From Hortaea werneckii (taxonomy: Eukaryota; Ascomycota; Dothideomycetes; Mycosphaerellales; Teratosphaeriaceae): 64,000 nucleotides of DNA. Positions 35,324-46,335 of the stretch are shown piece after piece (position 1 is the first letter of the stretch; each line of letters opens with the position of its first letter). Where the stretch lies: positions 372,001 through 436,000 of the forward strand of contig JBAOKB010000118.1 of assembly GCA_037044905.1 (NCBI GenBank), written 5' to 3'. A program made the position numbers and the translations under genes. Under the pieces are notes generated by a model. It was not told the DNA's origin. It was given only the letters and a program-made list of their open reading frames with translations, and ran no database searches.

Positions 35324-37441
35324 TTGCAATTGCATCCGGGTCATACAATGCCGCCCGATCGAACTCATCGGACAAGGCAGGAGCCTGTGTCTTGCGACTT
35401 TTGCCGCAGGAAGAAACTCAAGTGTGACAGGACATCGACCTGTTCTAATTGCCAGGCTAGGTCGATCACCTGCATTTACCAGGGGGCTCAAACCAAGGCT
35501 CATGTCGCAGTTGCTCCCTACGCTACAAGCGAGGCTGGGCTTCGAACGGAGAATACGTTGATCAAAGAAAGGCTACAGAGGCTGGAACAAGCTGTTTTTG
35601 GGCAGTCAGATGGCAATCTAATAGCTGATTTGACTTTTGAAAGCCGATCGGCTCCTGTCAAAGGCCTTCGAAATACTGACCTCGCCTCATCAAATCGCGC
35701 AGAGACAGACAACGTCAAAGCTCATAGTGCCGACTCACGGTGGCTCGAGACTGCGGGTAGCTTGGGATCTACTTCATTACCACCACTTCGTGGTACTCCG
35801 ACCATCTTCTGCGTCAACACTCTGTCAGACATCTCTCGAGTTGTATATTCGGACCAGATTAACAATCAGATCCTTCTTCCCTCTCGTGACGAGACGTGGA
35901 AGCTGTTCAAAAGCTACGAAGATCATCTCGACGCTTTGCAGCATATCATTTACGTCCCACATATTCAAAGAGCGATTGAAGGGCTTTACAGTGCCATGGA
36001 CGCCGGTGAGATGCCGCAGTGGAGCAGTGCAGCGCTCATCCTTGCGATTACAGCTAGTATTGCCGGTTACTGGGGCTTAGGCGAGGCTCATCACAGTTTC
36101 TTTGCTTCGCCCAATGAAGCTATGACCGTGGCGATGTACTGGACCAGGTGCGCCTTGGACGTTATGGATTACGCTTGGCGTACTTCGACACCAGATTTGG
36201 AGACAATTCAAACTTCGATTGTGTTAGTGTTTCTGCTGTATCACCTCGAAGGATTTTCGCCCAAATTGCGACATATACATGGCACTGCGATCATGAAGGC
36301 TAGAGACATTGGATTGCACTTGACCGACTCTGCTCAGGCAAAGCGATCGGAAGAATCTCGAGAGCAAATCATTGATGCTGAGATGCGTAGGAGAATTTGG
36401 TGGCACTTGGCGAGCACTGATTGGAGCATGAGTCTCGCAGGCAGTCAACACGAAGGAACCTACACCGTTCAAAGGAAGCATATGCAGGTCAATCGGCCGC
36501 GTAATATCACCGACGAGGACCTTGCTACGAAGGCTGCAGACTTTAGCCGGCCTTTAGAAGAAACGACAGCAAATTCGTATTATCTGCTACGAATCAAGCT
36601 TGCGGAAGTATGTCGAGATGCTGCTGACCTTTTATGGGACATCTATACAGGGCAACATCCGGAACAAATCGACTACGATCGTGTGGTGCTGCTGGACGCT
36701 CGCTTCTCTGGCCTGCTTGACGGATTGCCAAAAGCATTGAAACTGGAACACCTGAACGACCAAGGCCTGAAACCAGAGGGTGTGACAGCTCCTCAGCTTA
36801 TGAAGCAAAGCTACTTTACGTATCTGACGATTGAAACACGACGATCGAAAATCCACTTGCCCTACCTCTTGCGCGCGGAGAGAAACCCGCGTTATGAGCA
36901 GTCGCGAACCCAGTGTCTAGCATCTGCCCGCAATGTCCTTGCTCTTCGACATATTCTCCCCCACGAGCAGTCACAACTAGGAGCCCCGGTGATATTGATA
37001 GGAGTCTTACATCACTTCTTCTGCGCAATCGTCGTGCTTGTAATGGACCTTTGCGTCAACAAGGCCGCGGGCAACGAAGAAAATCGAAAGCTGGAAGTAC
37101 AAGAGGCCTGCAAGATCCTTGAGAATGCACGCGAAAGGTTCGGAGCCGCGAATGCGTTCCTTGAATCTTTGATGACCGTCCTAAGGAAGCACGGGGTACG
37201 TTTCCTGCGAGATTCGACAGCATCGCAGCCAATACCTTCCACAGAGAACTGGACGGATGCCGCAACGTACTCCCTGCAACCTCCAACACAACAACACGGT
37301 CCGCATAATCTCAATGACCCTTTCAGTGATCCTCTAAGCTTTGACAACCTATGGCAATCGTACTTTGATATGGGCTCGCAGATTGATCCTCAAAGCTGGA
37401 ACGAAATTTTCAATGATCTTGACATGAGGCTAGATCCATAG
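35324..37441 (+). CDS. Zn2Cys6 transcription factor with fungal-specific TF domain
   Basis: Intact single-exon frame of 705 residues; the start may be 35324 or the internal MPPDRTHRTRQEP at 35348. The DNA-binding cluster CDFCRRKKLKC..CSNCQARSITC has C-x2-C-x6-C-x5-C-x2-C-x6-C spacing. A coiled segment (LIKERLQRLEQAVFG) likely dimerises. The middle homology region is seen at EDHLDALQHIIYVPHIQRAI and at DIGLHL..RRRIWWHLASTDWSM. It lies between the pectin-related genes, next to two MFS transporters, so it may regulate them (inference). The inducer is unknown. Confidence 0.88.
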   Translation: MQLHPGHTMPPDRTHRTRQEPVSCDFCRRKKLKCDRTSTCSNCQARSITCIYQGAQTKAHVAVAPYATSEAGLRTENTLIKERLQRLEQAVFGQSDGNLIADLTFESRSAPVKGLRNTDLASSNRAETDNVKAHSADSRWLETAGSLGSTSLPPLRGTPTIFCVNTLSDISRVVYSDQINNQILLPSRDETWKLFKSYEDHLDALQHIIYVPHIQRAIEGLYSAMDAGEMPQWSSAALILAITASIAGYWGLGEAHHSFFASPNEAMTVAMYWTRCALDVMDYAWRTSTPDLETIQTSIVLVFLLYHLEGFSPKLRHIHGTAIMKARDIGLHLTDSAQAKRSEESREQIIDAEMRRRIWWHLASTDWSMSLAGSQHEGTYTVQRKHMQVNRPRNITDEDLATKAADFSRPLEETTANSYYLLRIKLAEVCRDAADLLWDIYTGQHPEQIDYDRVVLLDARFSGLLDGLPKALKLEHLNDQGLKPEGVTAPQLMKQSYFTYLTIETRRSKIHLPYLLRAERNPRYEQSRTQCLASARNVLALRHILPHEQSQLGAPVILIGVLHHFFCAIVVLVMDLCVNKAAGNEENRKLEVQEACKILENARERFGAANAFLESLMTVLRKHGVRFLRDSTASQPIPSTENWTDAATYSLQPPTQQHGPHNLNDPFSDPLSFDNLWQSYFDMGSQIDPQSWNEIFNDLDMRLDP

Positions 37442-37699
37442 CTGGAGAATTAAAGCCTATACGCAAATCATCTTTACCCAACAGTTTCGCTTTAATACCG
37501 GCGTCCATTCCGAGAGCGAGGGCGCCGGTTTTGCTCGGGTTTTTGGGTCCATGGAGTATCCGCGGAGGTCCGGTCCGGATTCCACGGAGCTTCCGGGTTG
37601 CTCAAGAAAGTACATATTCCTCTTCTACGCCAGAAAGATGCTTCATCAAACCTCGAACAAAGCACCTTAGCTCTAGCAGACTATCAAGGGCTTCACAAT

Positions 37700-39183
37700 A
37701 TGTCCAAAGAAACTTTCCAAGCCGGCATCGATGTTGCCACTGAGCCCAAAAGCCAAGCTCCTGAACAAGGACAGCCTGAACTAGAGCAGCCTGAACTCAC
37801 GTGAGTACACAACATGCTGTTCATCTTCGTTTTTGCTGACACTCTTGAAGCTGGCGATCTGGTCTTGCCGGCGCCGGGGCCGCACTCAGCTACTTCACAA
37901 CTGTTGGCTTCGCCAATGCCTTCGGTGTCTTTCAAGACTACTACTACGGTAATGTGCTGCGCGGACACAGCAACTTCCAGATCTCATGGTTAGGCTCCTT
38001 CTCCATGTTCGCGCTATTCGCCTTCGCGCCGGCCGCTGGTGTTCTGGCAGACAAGTATGGTCCTACGGTAAGCATCTCTGCTAGGGTGCCGTACTCTAAA
38101 CGACGAATGCTGACGAAGCATTCAGCTTCCCATGGCCTTCGGTTCCATATGCATGCTGGTCGCCGTATTCATGATCTCGCTATGTAAGGCCTACTATCAA
38201 TTCTTCCTCGCTCAAGGACTGCTTCTCGGTATTGGTATGTCTTTCATTGCCATCCCGGCATCTGGAGTCGTACCTCGATACTTCAAACGTAATCGCGGGC
38301 TCGCGACAGGCGTCACGGTTGCAGGGTCCTCATTAGGCGGGATAGTATGGCCGATCATTTTCGATCAGCTGCTTCATCAAGACACCGTGGAATTTCCGTG
38401 GGCAATGCGCATAGCTGGTTTCGTGATGCTGCCAATCTGTGCGATTTGCGTCGTGACTGTTCGACCACCGAAGCAGCCGAAGCAATCGGACAACGAAAGC
38501 GCACCGAATGACACTCCAACCAAGCCCCAGAAGGATACTTCAGCCCTCCGGAAACCTCCCTTTATCCTTCTCTGCGTCGGCGAGTTCGTTGCGGTTTTCG
38601 GTTTCTTCCCGCCACTCTTCTATATCAGCACGTATGCCACCAGTCTTGGCATGTCTCCCAGTCTGGCATTTTACCTCGTCAGCATTGTCAACGGGGCTTC
38701 TTCTGCAGGTCGCATTTTACCAGGCATCGTGGCAGATAGATACGGTCGATTCAACTTGCTAGCGATCTCCGCCTTCTCGGCAGCGATCATAGCATTCTGC
38801 TGGACCCCGGCGCGATCGATAGCGGGCGTCGTCATCTGGACCGTCGCATTCGGCTTCGCTTCAGGTGCGATCTTGAGCTTGCAATTGGCGTGCGCAACTT
38901 CGCTGGTAGACGAGAACTCGGCCGGCGCGGCCGTGGGCGCTGTCATGGGTGCCATGTCCCTCGCGTGAGTTCCCTACATATGCATTGGCTAGATATTTCC
39001 GAATGAGTAAGTATGCTGACATGGACTATTAGGTCTCTCTTTGCTACGCCTATAGCCGGCCAATTGGTCAAGCACGGCTTCTTGCCCGTGTCTTGCTTTG
39101 CAGGAGCGACGATGTTTGTGGGTGCTTGCCTGATAGCTGCTTCCAGGCTGGCTCAGAACAGAGACATTAGAGCAAGGGTGTAG
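37700..39183 (+). CDS. MFS transporter, monocarboxylate-transporter-like
   Basis: CDS join(37700..37800, 37851..38067, 38126..38964, 39033..39183), 435 residues, all three introns canonical and the frame intact. The short polar N-terminus is followed by about 12 hydrophobic spans. SYFTTVGFANAFGVFQDYYY is the usual first helix of the fungal monocarboxylate-porter (MCT/SLC16-like) group, with GVLADKYGP and GIVADRYGRFNLL as the MFS loop motifs. A long charged central loop (PPKQPKQSDNES..) splits the halves. The substrate is probably a small organic acid; none is shown directly. Confidence 0.85.
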
Positions 39184-39386
39184 ACACAGAATTTACACTG
39201 ATTGCGTTCAATGTGTCGTCGGGTGGGAGAGCTTGGAGAAAAGTGTTCGAAGAACCAAAGGAATCAGATGGCCAGCATCTGAGCAATGGAAGCAAACAAT
39301 CTCCACTCATACAGAGCGAAACACCGTAGCTTATCTCATCCGATAGTCTTCACGTATGCTGTTGGAAGAGAAATTGCCGCTGGTTC

Positions 39387-40136
39387 TCAAGAATGTCGCT
39401 CTGGGAACCAAACCATGCCCCAAACGGGCACACCCTCTCCGCCTTGCTGTTGCAAACCCTCTGAAGATGCGACATTCTTACCAAGCATCACCTGATCGAC
39501 AGTTTCGAATCCTAGATGCGAGTACAACTTCCACGAATACTCTGTTGTCGCTTCCAGCCAGACTGGCAATCCCTCTGACCGCGCTATGGTTTGCACTCTT
39601 CGGAGCAGGGCTGATGATAAGCCCTTGCCACGAGCCATCTTGTTTGTGGCCAGAAAGAAGACATAGTAATAACGTTTCGCACCTTTCAGCCCCTTAGCCT
39701 TCATGCTGTCCGCAAGCGGCTGATACTCCCCTAGCATTCGGTAGCCGCCTTTGAGGCCTAGTCGGAGGACCATGCCAACAAGTCCAGCCGGAATGAGAGT
39801 CCAAGGATTATCTACACGCTTCTCAGGCGGCATGATAACTGCAGCCGAGGAATAGTTGTCTGTTTCCAGGAAAAGTGCATCGTTCATGCCTGCTGCTGTC
39901 AAGAGACCTTTGAAGTAATCCAGAAGATACCCACGGCGGGCTTCTGCCGGCAGTCCGCACAGACAGTAGGTGATGACCGGATCGTCCTGGAAGGCATCTT
40001 TGTAAAGAGCGCACGTCGGCTCAATGCGCTCCTTGCCACCCGTAGTGATTATACCTTCTCCCATAGTCGCTCTGGATTCTCCTCGCACGCACTGAGGAAG
40101 AGACAAAAAGTTTCGATGAATTTGACGTGTCTCCAA
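39387..40136 (-). CDS. GNAT-family N-acetyltransferase
   Basis: Intact frame. The likely start is either the long-frame Met at 40136 or the internal MGEGIITTGG at 40064. The acetyl-CoA-binding signature is NKMARGKGLSSALLRRV (R-x-x-G-x-G), preceded by the strand RYYYVFFLAT and followed by LPVWLEATTEYSWKLYSHLG. This fits small-molecule acetyltransferases of filamentous fungi. Convergent with the MFS gene, 203 bp apart. The substrate is unknown. Confidence 0.82.
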   Translation of the reverse strand: METRQIHRNFLSLPQCVRGESRATMGEGIITTGGKERIEPTCALYKDAFQDDPVITYCLCGLPAEARRGYLLDYFKGLLTAAGMNDALFLETDNYSSAAVIMPPEKRVDNPWTLIPAGLVGMVLRLGLKGGYRMLGEYQPLADSMKAKGLKGAKRYYYVFFLATNKMARGKGLSSALLRRVQTIARSEGLPVWLEATTEYSWKLYSHLGFETVDQVMLGKNVASSEGLQQQGGEGVPVWGMVWFPERHS

Positions 40137-40437
40137 GCATGAGATGTGTACTCAATGAAGTGATGAGCAACAGGAGGTAGGAATACGAGAAGACGCAAGC
40201 CTCCAATTTAGCTTGTCCTGGGAGCCTGGCTCGCTTTGACGCTTAGTAAGACAAGCGAGATACAGTATGGAACCTTGGAAGGGATGCGCTTCAGGCTGCA
40301 CATCATGCGGAGATCCCCGCAATATTCACTACATGGAGCCCAGCCTTTGTGGTTCAACTACGTCTCATTCCAAGCCTCGAAATTCGTAATGACCATCATT
40401 TTACGATCGCCAATGGGCTTCTCAGCCACCGCGGTCG

Positions 40438-42341
40438 ATGCTGCGCCATCAGGAAGAACATGAACTCGAATCACTCCCAACTTCGGCCGCAACGATGGAA
40501 GAGGAAGAGGCGATGAATGCGCAACAACACACCGAGGATGAGGCAGTCATGGATGATCTGGACATTGCGTATGGTCGAGACCGGAACTCGTGCCTGAATC
40601 GCCGCACCGTCCGTAAACTGGACTTCATCCTCCTTCCGTTCTTAGCCTTGCTCTTCTTGCTGAACAGCTTAGACAAGAGCAATGTCGGGAATGCAGAGAC
40701 GGCCGGATTCACTCGTGATGCAGGATTGTCTGCAGGCGATCTGAATTTCAGCATGGCCTTCTTCTTCGCCTTCTTCGTAGCACTACAGCCAATCGGGGCT
40801 GCTCTTGGCCGGAAATATGGTATGGCGAGATGGGTACCCGCTTGTATGAGCCTGTGGGGAATGTGTACAGTGTTACATATTTGGGTCAACAAAAGGTGGC
40901 AATTGACGTGTCTGAGGATCGCTATCGCTAGCTTAGAAGCAGGCTTCTATCCCACGACAGTGAGTTACTTGAGTCTGTTTTACACGCGCTATGAATTTGC
41001 CGTACGACTTGGCTTCTTCTACGGTCAAAGTGCAGTGGCGGGCGCATTGGGTGGTGTGCTTAGCTGGGCGATTTTCAACCGCTTCCCGAGCCGATTAAGG
41101 GACCTCAGCCGCCGCCGAGGGACGTCGCTGTACAATTTCAGGACGGTGGCAGTCAATGGAAGGCATGGGAAGTACTCTTCCTGATTGAAGGCTGTACCAC
41201 CATGCTTGTAGCCTTGATCGGCTTTTTGTGGCTTCCTCATAGTGCTGAAACGGCTTGGTTCTTGAATGCTAGAGAAAGGCAGTGGGCTGAAAAGAGAATT
41301 CACCTAGACCTTGACGAGACAGAGCCTTCCATCACGCGCAGACCGAGTAAGGCCGGCATTGACAGCGGCCCGGTAGACGAAGGCCACCCCCATGTCGATC
41401 ATAGCAACTTTCCAGATCAGGATCTTGACTCTACGGACGGGGAAGCGCACGACAGGCTGTTGGATGGCAGGCCTACTACACGCCGTCGAAAGGCATCAAC
41501 TGTCTCAGCCAAGTCACTGACAGCAGATTCTGGCTTGACACGACAGGACATCCTCTCAGCTTTTCTCAACTACAAAATATGGCATCTACTAATCTGCAAC
41601 ATCCTCTCAGCCATACCAGCAACAGCGTTCGGTGTCTTCCTGCCACTGGTCATCAAACAGCTATCGCCTAGCCTCAACTTCAGCCCAGCACAGTCAAATC
41701 TTCTGACAGTCCCACCATTCTTATGCGGCGCGGTAGTGCTATGGCTGTTCATGTACTGGAGCGATAGGAGCAGACAGCGAATCGTACCAGTTCTTTACGG
41801 TCTGAGCTTGCTTCTGATTGGCCTCACAGCGACTATATTATCTGGCCAGGAGCGCTATACCTTACGGTATCTCAGCCTTTGCGTCCTCCTCTCCGGCTCG
41901 TTCATTGCCAGCCCACTTTCAGTCGCATGGCTGACAAACAACACTCCCGAGCCGGGAAAGCGCGCTATTCTGCTTGGTATAAACGGTTGGGGAAACTTAG
42001 CCGGCGTGTTCAGTTCATTGCTGTTCACGCCTGACCAGGATGAGAGCGGGTACGTGCGGCCATTTATCGTTACGCTGATTTGTGTGTTGGCGGCTTTCGT
42101 GGGCTATATTGCTTTCTGGGTTCTCCTCTTTAGGGAAAACAAATGGCGAGATCAAGTCACTGAGACTTGGGATGAAGAGGAAAGACAGAGGGAGGAACGG
42201 TCAGGTGATGTTTACATAAGACCCAGTGAGATTGGCTGGGGCGGGCAAACGGTGACGAAAATACACTCTCTGTTCGGTGAATCGGCACCGATGGAAAGCA
42301 GGCGAGGAGACGAGAAAATGACTTTCAGGTATAGTCTTTAG
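40438..42341 (+). CDS. MFS permease of the Dal5/allantoate anion-cation symporter family
   Basis: The first half (40438 to about 41085) shows LDFILLPFLALLFLLNSLDK and SNVGNAETAG, the classic start of Dal5-type permeases, then FFFAFFVALQPIGAALGRKYG and LEAGFYPTTVSYLSLFYTRYE. The second half (WEVLFLIEGCTTMLVALIGF onward) follows in another frame. The CCC at 41085-41087 should be CCCC, restoring FNRFPEPIKGPQPPP. It ends at 42341 after a typical WRDQVTETWDEE tail. Family substrates include allantoate, vitamins and organic or sugar acids; here a pectin-derived sugar or acid is a guess from the neighbours. Confidence 0.8.
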
Positions 42342-42691
42342 ATGCCTGAGTATTACAAGACTTCAAGCAGGCAGTCTGCAAGCGTGGCCCTTTGAGCTGT
42401 TGGGACGCAGATGGCTGCAAGCAGCGGTCCGACTGTCCTTATATTTCCGGTGAATAGCTGAAAACGCGGACGGTTTCTACTACTTTCATGACTTACGTAT
42501 GCTTTCTCACGGAGGGGGCACTGGGTCATACGGATGGAAAAAAATCATCCGAACGCTCTGCTCACTTGCACTGAACCCACCAGCATGACCAACAAAAGTT
42601 CTTGAGGCATTTATCAAATGTTACCATTGGCGACGATGTAGTCACTCAACCCACCGCAGACCATCCTTCTATCATCAGAACGAAAGTCTCA

Positions 42692-45519
42692 TCAACGCTC
42701 CAATTCCTCCGGCAGCGAATCAGCAATGAAAGCCAGATTCTCAATCCCCGCAACACCATACATAGCCGCCTCATTAGTCGAGATCAAAGCCTCACCGACA
42801 TATCCCTCATCAACAGGCGCAAGGACCTCACTGCCATTGATCCGCACGACATGCCAATCCTCCTCGGTCGTCAACCCATCCGCGTTGAACTCACTCCAGG
42901 CGCGCTGGGCGAGTGTCTGGTTCCCCGTGCGGTGCGCGGCATAGGCTAGTAGCCGCGAGTGATATTGTCGCAGTGTTGCCGAGCTCCCCCAGCTCTCTCC
43001 GTACCGCGCTTCCTGCTCCGCGGTGGGTGCGCGGTAGTAGTAGCAGTAATCTAGCCACGCTTGCTCGAAGCCTTCGGGCAAGGCGTCGCCGTAGTACTGG
43101 ATGATTTCGGCGACGACTTCGGCGAGCCCGAAGACGGCCGAGAGGTGCGAGACGGTGACTACGCCCGTGTTGTTTGGGTCTGTGGGCGGTGGGTCCAGGG
43201 TCCCGTCGTCGTCGTGGTAGAGCGCTGAGCCTGTCACGAAGCCGTTTTTGAGCTCGGCGATGCCCGTGAGGGTGTTGGTTAACTTCTCTCTGGCCTCTTG
43301 CCATCGCGAGCCGCGACGTTCCCATTCGACGAGCCAGCTTGCGGCGAGCGCAGACCAGTCCGTGCCGAGGCCTATGGTGGATGGAGAGCCCGGGGACGGC
43401 GTCCAGTCGTCTTCGCGGATTTTGCGGTTAGGGTCGAGGTAGGAGTATGTCTGGTCCGTATCTAGCGTCTCATCGAGCAACTCGCCCACTCGCTCGTCGC
43501 CTCCCGAGATGAAGTAGAAGACTTTGCGGTACTGGGCGGTGGAAATACGCGCTTGCTTGGCGCTGTCGCCAAAATGCTGCACGCCGTGACGAGTCCCTAG
43601 GCCTTTCCAATCCCCGATGTGATATACGTCGACTTCACCGGTGTGCCTCGTCAGCGCCTCGGCGAAACGGTAGACGTCCTCACGTCCCGTGCGCAAGAAG
43701 TAATTCCAGAAGAATATATCGGGCGACAGCTCAGAATTGTCCCAGGCATAGCCACCGATGTCGTACCGCCTGTGAAGTGTCAGACTAGAATTTTTGATCG
43801 CAATGGGACTGTTACCACTTACCACTGGTGCCTGTCTTCATCGTACGTATGCATGAAGTCGCCGTAGTCAAGAAAGCCGTACCATCGACGATCCTCGATT
43901 TGACCCTGGTAGAACTCGTTCAAGAATGCCATGTTACTCTCAATCTTGGCGGCAAGTCCACCTGCACTGCTCGGTAGATCCCAGTAATTGCCTAGAGCCT
44001 GCGTCTCATGAATGTATTCCGGTTCAGCATGCAGTACAGGAGGATAATTGGTATGCTCGGTGAGCTCGGAAAGACGTTCCTGAGTAGGTGTCTGGTCGAA
44101 TGCGTAGACAAAGAGCTCACTGGTCCGAGCAATGCCGAAGGGGGTGGCAAAGCCGGGTTCCCAGTCCTCATAAGTGATCTCCAGTGCATCTAGCTGCTCT
44201 TCATAAGTGTCCAGTCCCATTTCATCATGATACGGTCTGAGATCCAATGGCTCGGCAGCTGGGTTGTATATCCATACAGTGAGCTCACCCATATCAGAGG
44301 CCGCGTTTCGAACATCGAGACCGGTTGGGTAGCGCTTCCAGAAGTCCCGAAGGCCGACTGCAAGTCCTCCTACAGTAGCTCCTCCAAGGTAGGCCAAGCC
44401 ACCAGATCGAGTGGATCCGGGGATGGTGACCCAACTCTGCCCGGGCTCTGTTCTCTTTTTCAGAGTGAACCCATCAGGAGATAGCTGGTCGAGGCTGTAG
44501 TCGTTCCAAGACGGGATCCATTGAAGTCGAGAGGAGACCCGAGTGTCCCAGGTGTCGACAGCTGGGGTCTTTTCTCCCTCGAATTGCGCATTACGGACCT
44601 CCTCCCCTGGGTCTCTGCGGAGACCAGTCAAACCTTTCACGGCTTCGTTGAGAAGACCTCCCTCCAAGCCTGCTAGACGAATGTGCCGATTGTAGAGTTC
44701 CTCGCCTTTTAGAGGAACATCGAATCGTAGACCAACGCCACTGATGAAGTCTTCGTTCGCATTGCCATCGTACACAAGCGAGTGGACGATTCGGATGGCC
44801 TTTGAGTTAGCGTAGAGGTAGAAGCGAACAACAAAAGGCAACCAATCGTCATGGCTTCCGCTGTCTAAGACTTGGTGGGAGCCTCGAACTGTAACTAAAG
44901 CTCTTACTGGACCCTTGTCGCTGACCGTAACGTTGTCAATGTTGCTTTGGAAGTTGAAGTAGTCGATTGAGGAGTTTGCCCTGTCCTGGGGGTCTTCAAC
45001 GATTCCAGACTGCGAGTGTAGCACCAAACGACCGTTCTGACCTAGCACCTTGCCAGCAGAAGACTTAATCTCACTGACGAGGGCATCTCCAGTCTTAGGG
45101 AAGGTAACAGTCATTTCTCCAGTGTCAATTGCATAGGCCTCGCCTGAGTCGGAAATTTGTAGACCAGGTGACTGGGACGAATTCACGGAGCCTGCAGATG
45201 CTGTCACAACATACTGATCATGCACGTTGTCGCTTTCCGCTATGGCATGTCCCGTCCATTTAACAGACCCATCCCTCCAGTAGGAAGTAACCCAGGACTG
45301 GAGAGGAGCGCCATCCGACAGGCTGAATTGCGTGCTGTTGGGGTAGAATCTGCCTTCGCCCCAGGGAAGCCCAAAGGTTGTTCCGGAGTTGTAGCTCGGT
45401 GTGCGGCCTAGCCAGCTCACATTGACACTCTCGGCTCCGGTGCTAGTGTTTGTTGGAAGGGTAAGAACAGGAGCCAACAGGCTCGAAAAGGCCAAGCCAG
45501 CCCTAAAGAGAAAAGACAT
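42692..45519 (-). CDS. Exo-rhamnogalacturonan lyase-like protein (PL26-type), secreted
   Basis: CDS complement(join(42692..43769, 43823..45519)), 924 residues. The 53-bp intron (GTAAGT..CAG) joins HQW to RYDIGGYAW. Starting at 45519 gives a signal peptide (MSFLFRAGLAFSSLLAPVL). The N-terminal beta-sandwich half includes WVTSYWRDGSVKWTGHA and DWLPFVVRFYLYANSKAIRI; the C-terminal half has an alpha/alpha barrel pattern (YGFLDYGDFMHTYDEDRHQW, FFWNYFLRTGREDVYRFAEAL). This matches the long fungal family that includes Penicillium chrysogenum exo-RG lyase, often mislabelled as Tat-signal protein. It would release unsaturated galacturonosyl-rhamnose from rhamnogalacturonan I, the substrate type of GH105 nearby. 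Frame intact. Confidence 0.75.
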
Positions 45520-46335
45520 CCTCACCTCTTTTGACGGACGTACCAATTACGATGCATGGCACACAGCCATGTTAAGTATCTGCTGCTAGAGACTTGGGAT
45601 CCTACAGGTTGAAGCACCTTGGAGGAGTGCCTGCACGCCAAGACGGAGTAGATACTGCGGGCTGTGATGATCATGCAGGAACCCCTCCATGAAACGAGAT
45701 GACATGGCTGTGTCGAAGGATGGCCAAGCATAGTCCAAGCCTGCATCTGTTCGCCGGCGAGGAGAGATGGTTTGAATCCGGGGTATAGATACAGCGAGAG
45801 AGGAGATGGCATGGACGGGCGGGCGTCGGAGGCTTGATTTACGCATGTGGAGAGACGATCCTCATCGGCATGAACAGATGTGACATTCGGACACACATTG
45901 TACCGGCTATTTTCCTCGTGCAGTATGGGTACAACGCGACCTCTTTCCGCGGAATGCGAATGTGTAGTTGGTATGGTCTGAGAAGCGAAGGTGGGTTGGA
46001 AGATGTGGAGCGCCTCTGCGCATTGTCACGTGACCCAGCGCGAGGCAGCTTCTGATGCCTGAGGCAAGAAGCAAGAGTACTACCTTACGCTTTACCCATT
46101 CGAGGCGTTCGCGACGATCGCGGCTTCAGCGTCACGTCACCCTTGTTTGCTGCGCGTCTACACATAAGTGAAGGTCGTAGGGGATCGACCGAGCACCGTC
46201 TCTGGGCATTCACACTGCAAGGGTGGTTTTGCGCTTCATCCCAAATTCCATCGGCATCGCGAACAACTTGCATCCAGAGACTGAAGGCCTCCCACCCCGA
46301 TGCGCGACCTCCTCTTGTAGCTCGCCGACGTCGAC
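45520..46335. promoter_or_regulatory. Divergent promoter region, PL26-like gene and ING-PHD gene
   Basis: 816 bp between start codons of two divergent genes. No coding pattern recognised; no specific operator identified. Confidence 0.4.
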
